Positions 5,799 through 9,023 of a DNA stretch of 9,023 nt are shown piece after piece. This DNA comes from Pseudomonadota bacterium (GTDB taxonomy: Bacteria > Pseudomonadota > Gammaproteobacteria > Burkholderiales > Ferrovaceae), in NCBI GenBank assembly GCA_021804705.1, contig JAJZHC010000047.1, positions 1 to 9,023 on the forward strand. Direction: 5' to 3'. The translations under genes and the position numbers were made by a program. The notes below the pieces were generated by a model. That model did no database searches, was not told the origin of the DNA, and saw only the letters and a list, made by a program, of their open reading frames with translations. The stretch's first letter is position 1; each line of letters opens with the position of its first letter.

Positions 5799-8522
5799 TC
5801 ACTTCAGTGAAAAATCCACCCGGGCCTGCCCTGCCTCCGCCCCGACGATGAACAATCGCTCGCGGGGCACTTGCCCCTGATGCACCAGCCAGTCGCGCAC
5901 AGCTTCCGCGCGCCGGCTGGCCAGCGCCACAAGATCATCATCCTTCACCACCGTATTGGCCATCATGAGTTTTTCCATTTCCGGAACCGGCAGGGTTTTT
6001 TCCATGCCGAGCATGTTGCGCGGCTTGGGAAAACTTTCGTTGTGATACACCCTGGCCAGCAAGGCGGGATAATCCGCAGCAGGGACGATCAGGGTTTCGG
6101 GATTGACGGATTCACCACGGGCAATTTTCTGCTTGATCAGCAGGGCACGCACTTTTTGCGCGATGCTGGCACGGCGCAGGCCCTCTTCATCGGTGGCGCG
6201 ATCTGCGCCTCCGCTAATGTCGACCTTCAATGCGGGTCGCTCCGTCAGGGCGTGGGCCAGCGACTGCAATTGCGCCACACCTGCCGCAGGAATGACGGCC
6301 AACCCGGGCTCAAAAGCCATGAAGGAGGCAGCTGCACCTCCTTCAAAAAAGGAAGCAATCAGGGAGAACGGCGCGGTAACCGCCTTGGTGATGAGATTGA
6401 CCACCATCCTGAAAATGATGCCTCCTACTGAAAACTGAGGATCGTTGAGCGAGCCTTCCACGGGCAGATGAATGTCGATGGTGCCGTTGCGATCCTTGAG
6501 CAATGCAATGGCCAACTGCACCGGAAGCTGGATGGCATCCGGACTCTCCACCTTGTTGCCGAAGGTCAACTGGTCCAGCACCACGTGATTTTGCGCCGTC
6601 AGGGCATGGTCCAGCACCTGGTAGGTGACCTCGAAGGAGAGCTTGCCCTTTTGAATGTCATAGCCCATATATTTTCCGGAATAGGGGCTGAAGGGGGCCA
6701 TGTCCATGCCGTTGACGCTGGCCTTGATATCCAGGAAAAGATTGCCACGCAACGGATTGATCTTGCCCGTGATGGCCAGTGGCGCATCGTTGACCTGACC
6801 GCGCAAATCAACGCTGGCCGCACTGGTGGCGTCTGAGGACAGGCCGCTGATAATACCGCCCAGGGCTTCCAGGTCGGCCGTGTAGTGCGGCTTGATGTAG
6901 TTGTCACTAAAGTGCACGGCCCCACCTTGCAAGGACACCTTGCCCACCGTGATGGGAAGGATCGCAGCCGGTTCGGCAACGGCCATCTGCTCCGAAGCGG
7001 GCCCGGCCGGCGCGCTTTGTACGATGTCCTGCAGGTTGATGCGCCCGTCAGGATTGATGGCCACCCGGGCAAAAAAATCGTTCAGGGCCACCTCCCGGAC
7101 GGTGAGGGAGAACGGGGCAACATGCAGGTCCACCCCATTCAGGAAGAGCGACTTCCAGCGCACCAAATCCGTGGCCGTAGCCCGCTCCAGGAGGGCCAGA
7201 CGGGTGAGCAACAGATGCCCCTGATACCCTCCCCTGATTTTGCCATCTGCGCTCTGTTCAAGTTTCAACCTGCCCTGCATGGACAACTGGCCCCGGGACA
7301 ACAGCAAGCGGGTGTATTTCGTCAGCACGGGTTGCAGCGGCATCAGGTCGAGCTTCTGCACATCCACATTGAGGTCAGCCAGGCCCGGCAACAACCCGAT
7401 GGCACCTGCCAGATGAACCTGACCGCTGCCATTGACCCGGGTGGCGAGATCTGCAGTGCCATTCTTTCCGGGAGCGGTGGACATGTCCTGCAGCGTGAGC
7501 GCGAAGTCAGAGAGCGTGGTCACCAGGGGGCGCCGGCGACTACGATCTTCTATCTTCGCCGTCGGAATGGAGAGCGACACTTTGGACACGGCCAGTGTCT
7601 GGTCGCCGAGGTTGAGCTGTGCGCCCTGCAAATCCACCGTAGCACTGTCCAGCGCCAGATTCAGTCCTGGCAGGCTTTTCACGGCGGACAATTTCAGGGC
7701 ATGCAGGCGCAGCTGCACATCCAGTCCCAGCGTTGCCGGGGCGCCGGCGCGACTTTGGAAATGGGCGTCCAGATGGACGTCCAGTTGACCCTGACCGAGT
7801 GCCACGGGCAATGGTGCGGGCAGGTAGTCCAGGTAGCGCGGCAGGTCGACACCCTCCAGATCCAGATGTGCGCTGGCCTGAGGTTGCGTGGCAAAGGGCA
7901 GCGCCTTTCCCTTGAGCAGGAGGTCGGTACCATCCACGCGGGCGCTTAAGACCGGTTCAACAAAAATATCCTCCTGGGTGGGCAGGGTTGAAACGAAAGG
8001 GATGCCCAGCTTCAGCCGGGTCACTTCGTGGGTCAGTTTGCGGGGGCGGTCCTCAAAGGTCAGCGCGCCCTCCTCGACCTGGATGTTGTGGATAGCAAAG
8101 TGTGCCGGTCCCGATTCTGCCGGGGCCGGGGCGTGCTGCCGGACCAGTTGCAGCAGGTCGTCGAAGTTGTAGTGATGGGGCGAGAGCAGGACGACATGGA
8201 GACTGGGGTGGACGAGACGCACTTCCCGAACCACTGGTGCGAAATGCAGCAACGAACCAAGGGAGGCCTTGACCTGCAATTCATCAAATGCAGCAAAGAC
8301 CGTTTTCCCGTCCGGTTCATACAGGCTCAACCCGCGCACTGTCAGGGACAGGGTCAGCGGGTTGATGTCCACTTTCTGGAGGGTCAGCCGCCGATGGGTG
8401 ATTTCGGCGACTTTCTGCTCGGCCTGAGACTGGAGAAACCCTGGCAATACAAAGTAAGCCAGCGTTGCCAGCAACACAACGACGCCCACTATGCCCAGCC
8501 CGATTTTTTTGATCATGGACAT
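5799..8522 (-). CDS. DUF748 / AsmA-like envelope protein with OmpA-like C-terminal region
   Basis: Large protein of unknown function, 907 residues from the chosen start. A single membrane segment (about 7-26) anchors it in the inner membrane with the rest in the periplasm. Residues about 43-128 show the AsmA-like pattern (DINPLTLSLTVRGLSLYEPDG, then paired strands). The DUF748 core (about 523-733) contains FSPYSGKYMGYDIQKGKL (611-628), LPVQLAIALLKDRNG and LPVEGSLNDPQFSVGG. The C-terminus resembles a split OmpA-like domain, with Asp774 in GGADRATDEEG and Arg871 in SRRAEAV. AsmA-like relatives are thought to form hydrophobic-groove bridges for lipid transfer across the periplasm; applying that here is inference. 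The ATG at 8522 is preferred because GGGTGGA lies ten bases upstream; a GTG at 8558 (919 residues) and ATG at 8516 are alternatives. The gene follows the reductase gene on the same strand by 48 bases and converges on the response regulator. Confidence 0.9.
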   Translation of the reverse strand: MSMIKKIGLGIVGVVVLLATLAYFVLPGFLQSQAEQKVAEITHRRLTLQKVDINPLTLSLTVRGLSLYEPDGKTVFAAFDELQVKASLGSLLHFAPVVREVRLVHPSLHVVLLSPHHYNFDDLLQLVRQHAPAPAESGPAHFAIHNIQVEEGALTFEDRPRKLTHEVTRLKLGIPFVSTLPTQEDIFVEPVLSARVDGTDLLLKGKALPFATQPQASAHLDLEGVDLPRYLDYLPAPLPVALGQGQLDVHLDAHFQSRAGAPATLGLDVQLRLHALKLSAVKSLPGLNLALDSATVDLQGAQLNLGDQTLAVSKVSLSIPTAKIEDRSRRRPLVTTLSDFALTLQDMSTAPGKNGTADLATRVNGSGQVHLAGAIGLLPGLADLNVDVQKLDLMPLQPVLTKYTRLLLSRGQLSMQGRLKLEQSADGKIRGGYQGHLLLTRLALLERATATDLVRWKSLFLNGVDLHVAPFSLTVREVALNDFFARVAINPDGRINLQDIVQSAPAGPASEQMAVAEPAAILPITVGKVSLQGGAVHFSDNYIKPHYTADLEALGGIISGLSSDATSAASVDLRGQVNDAPLAITGKINPLRGNLFLDIKASVNGMDMAPFSPYSGKYMGYDIQKGKLSFEVTYQVLDHALTAQNHVVLDQLTFGNKVESPDAIQLPVQLAIALLKDRNGTIDIHLPVEGSLNDPQFSVGGIIFRMVVNLITKAVTAPFSLIASFFEGGAAASFMAFEPGLAVIPAAGVAQLQSLAHALTERPALKVDISGGADRATDEEGLRRASIAQKVRALLIKQKIARGESVNPETLIVPAADYPALLARVYHNESFPKPRNMLGMEKTLPVPEMEKLMMANTVVKDDDLVALASRRAEAVRDWLVHQGQVPRERLFIVGAEAGQARVDFSLK

Positions 8523-8532
8523 GAGGCCATTG

Positions 8533-8539
8533 TCCACCC
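8533..8539 (-). promoter_or_regulatory. Ribosome-binding site supporting the ATG start at 8522
   Basis: GGGTGGA on the minus strand ends ten bases before ATG 8522-8520. The upstream in-frame GTG at 8558 is preceded by a stretch without purine-rich complementarity to 16S rRNA. This favours the shorter, 907-residue form, although the match is imperfect. Confidence 0.4.
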
Positions 8540-8570
8540 AACTTGCCGCACTGTCCACGGCAAGGCCGCG

Positions 8571-9023
8571 TTAAAGCGAAATGCCGCCGCTCGCCTCCAG
8601 GGCAATGCCATTGATGTAGCTGGCTTCATCGCTGGCCAGAAAGGCATACACGTTGGCCATCTCTTCAGGAGTGCCCAGGCGGTGCATCCAGGAACGCTCG
8701 CGCATGGTCTCCAGGACATTTTCCGGTATGGTGGAGAGAATCTGGGTGGCGATGAAGCCGGGGCAGACGGCATTGACGCGAATGCCCTTGGCCCCCAGTT
8801 CGCGCGCCCAGGTTTTCGTAAAACCGATCACGCCAAATTTGGTGGCCGCATAATTGGTCTGGCCAAAATTGCCGTACAGTCCCACCACGCTGGAAGCGCT
8901 GACGATGGCTCCCTTGCCCTGGTTCAACATGTAGGGCACTGCAGACTGGGTACAGTGAAAGACGCCCTTGAGGTTGACGTCGATGACATCGTCAAACTGC
9001 TGCTCGGTCATCTTGACGAGACG
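8571..9023 (-). CDS. Short-chain dehydrogenase/reductase, FabG-like (5' end outside window)
   Basis: C-terminal 150 residues of a cytosolic SDR oxidoreductase; the frame enters from beyond 9023, so the Rossmann nucleotide-binding N-terminus (TGxxxGIG) is not visible. An internal Met at 9011 is not the true start, because RLVK before it and KMTEQQFDDVIDVNLKGVF after it form a continuous family motif. Numbering from that Met, the catalytic elements are complete: Ser41 in SASSVVGLYGNFG, then Tyr54 and Lys58 in NYAATK, with RVNAVCPGFIATQ following. The GNFGQTNYAATK stretch resembles FabG (GNGGQANYAAAK in E. coli), so a 3-oxoacyl-ACP or acetoacetyl-CoA reductase is plausible, but SDR specificity is poorly predicted by sequence. 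The stop codon is 48 bases upstream of the DUF748 ATG, so the two may share a transcript. Confidence 0.92.
   Translation of the reverse strand, partial: RLVKMTEQQFDDVIDVNLKGVFHCTQSAVPYMLNQGKGAIVSASSVVGLYGNFGQTNYAATKFGVIGFTKTWARELGAKGIRVNAVCPGFIATQILSTIPENVLETMRERSWMHRLGTPEEMANVYAFLASDEASYINGIALEASGGISL

Noticed and set aside
5797..5809. TCACT-TC-AGTGA hairpin between the convergent response regulator and DUF748 genes as a terminator
   Set aside because: The five-base stem has a two-base loop, no T-run follows it on either strand, and part of it codes for the DUF748 C-terminus.
6885..7949. 354-codon plus-strand frame opposite the DUF748 gene
   Set aside because: Composition is typical of an antisense shadow frame (Gln/His/Gly/Arg rich, no hydrophobic core), with no domain recognised.

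Overview
The window is about 9 kb of GC-rich, densely coding DNA from a Gram-negative bacterium. A chorismate lyase for ubiquinone synthesis, an outer-membrane TonB-dependent receptor and a large DUF748/AsmA-like envelope protein point to Proteobacteria. The style of ubiC, the response regulator and the DUF748 protein suggests a beta- or gamma-proteobacterium, but nothing here fixes the genus. It looks chromosomal: I see no insertion sequence, phage gene, tRNA, rRNA, CRISPR array or plasmid function, and no gene-free stretch longer than about 100 bases.

Layout. (1) Positions 1-976, minus strand: a PIG3-type NAD(P)H:quinone oxidoreductase that loses only its last few residues at the window edge. 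(2) Positions 977-1053: a short divergent intergenic region with a perfect 6-2-6 palindrome and a weak promoter. (3) Positions 1054-1605, plus: ubiC. (4) Positions 1606-1698: amt leader with an NtrC-like inverted repeat and an 8-base direct repeat. (5) Positions 1699-2892, plus: Amt-family ammonium transporter. (6) Positions 2892-5090, plus: TonB-dependent receptor that overlaps the amt stop by one base and resembles E. coli YncD, now called PqqU, the pyrroloquinoline quinone (PQQ) receptor. (7) Positions 5153-5785, plus: NarL/FixJ-type response regulator without a nearby histidine kinase. (8) Positions 5799-8522, minus: DUF748/AsmA-like inner-membrane-anchored protein with an apparent split OmpA-like C-terminal domain. 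(9) Positions 8571-9023, minus: C-terminal half of a FabG-like short-chain dehydrogenase/reductase.

How they fit. The quinone reductase and ubiC are divergent and both concern quinones, although this may be coincidence. The most notable unit is amt plus the YncD/PqqU-like receptor, apparently translationally coupled, with an NtrC-like site upstream and a response-regulator gene 62 bases downstream on the same strand. This could be a nitrogen-responsive uptake cluster joining ammonium import to import of a cofactor or chelate; that role is inference. The DUF748 gene lies behind the reductase gene on the opposite strand and converges on the response regulator with only 13 bases between stop codons.
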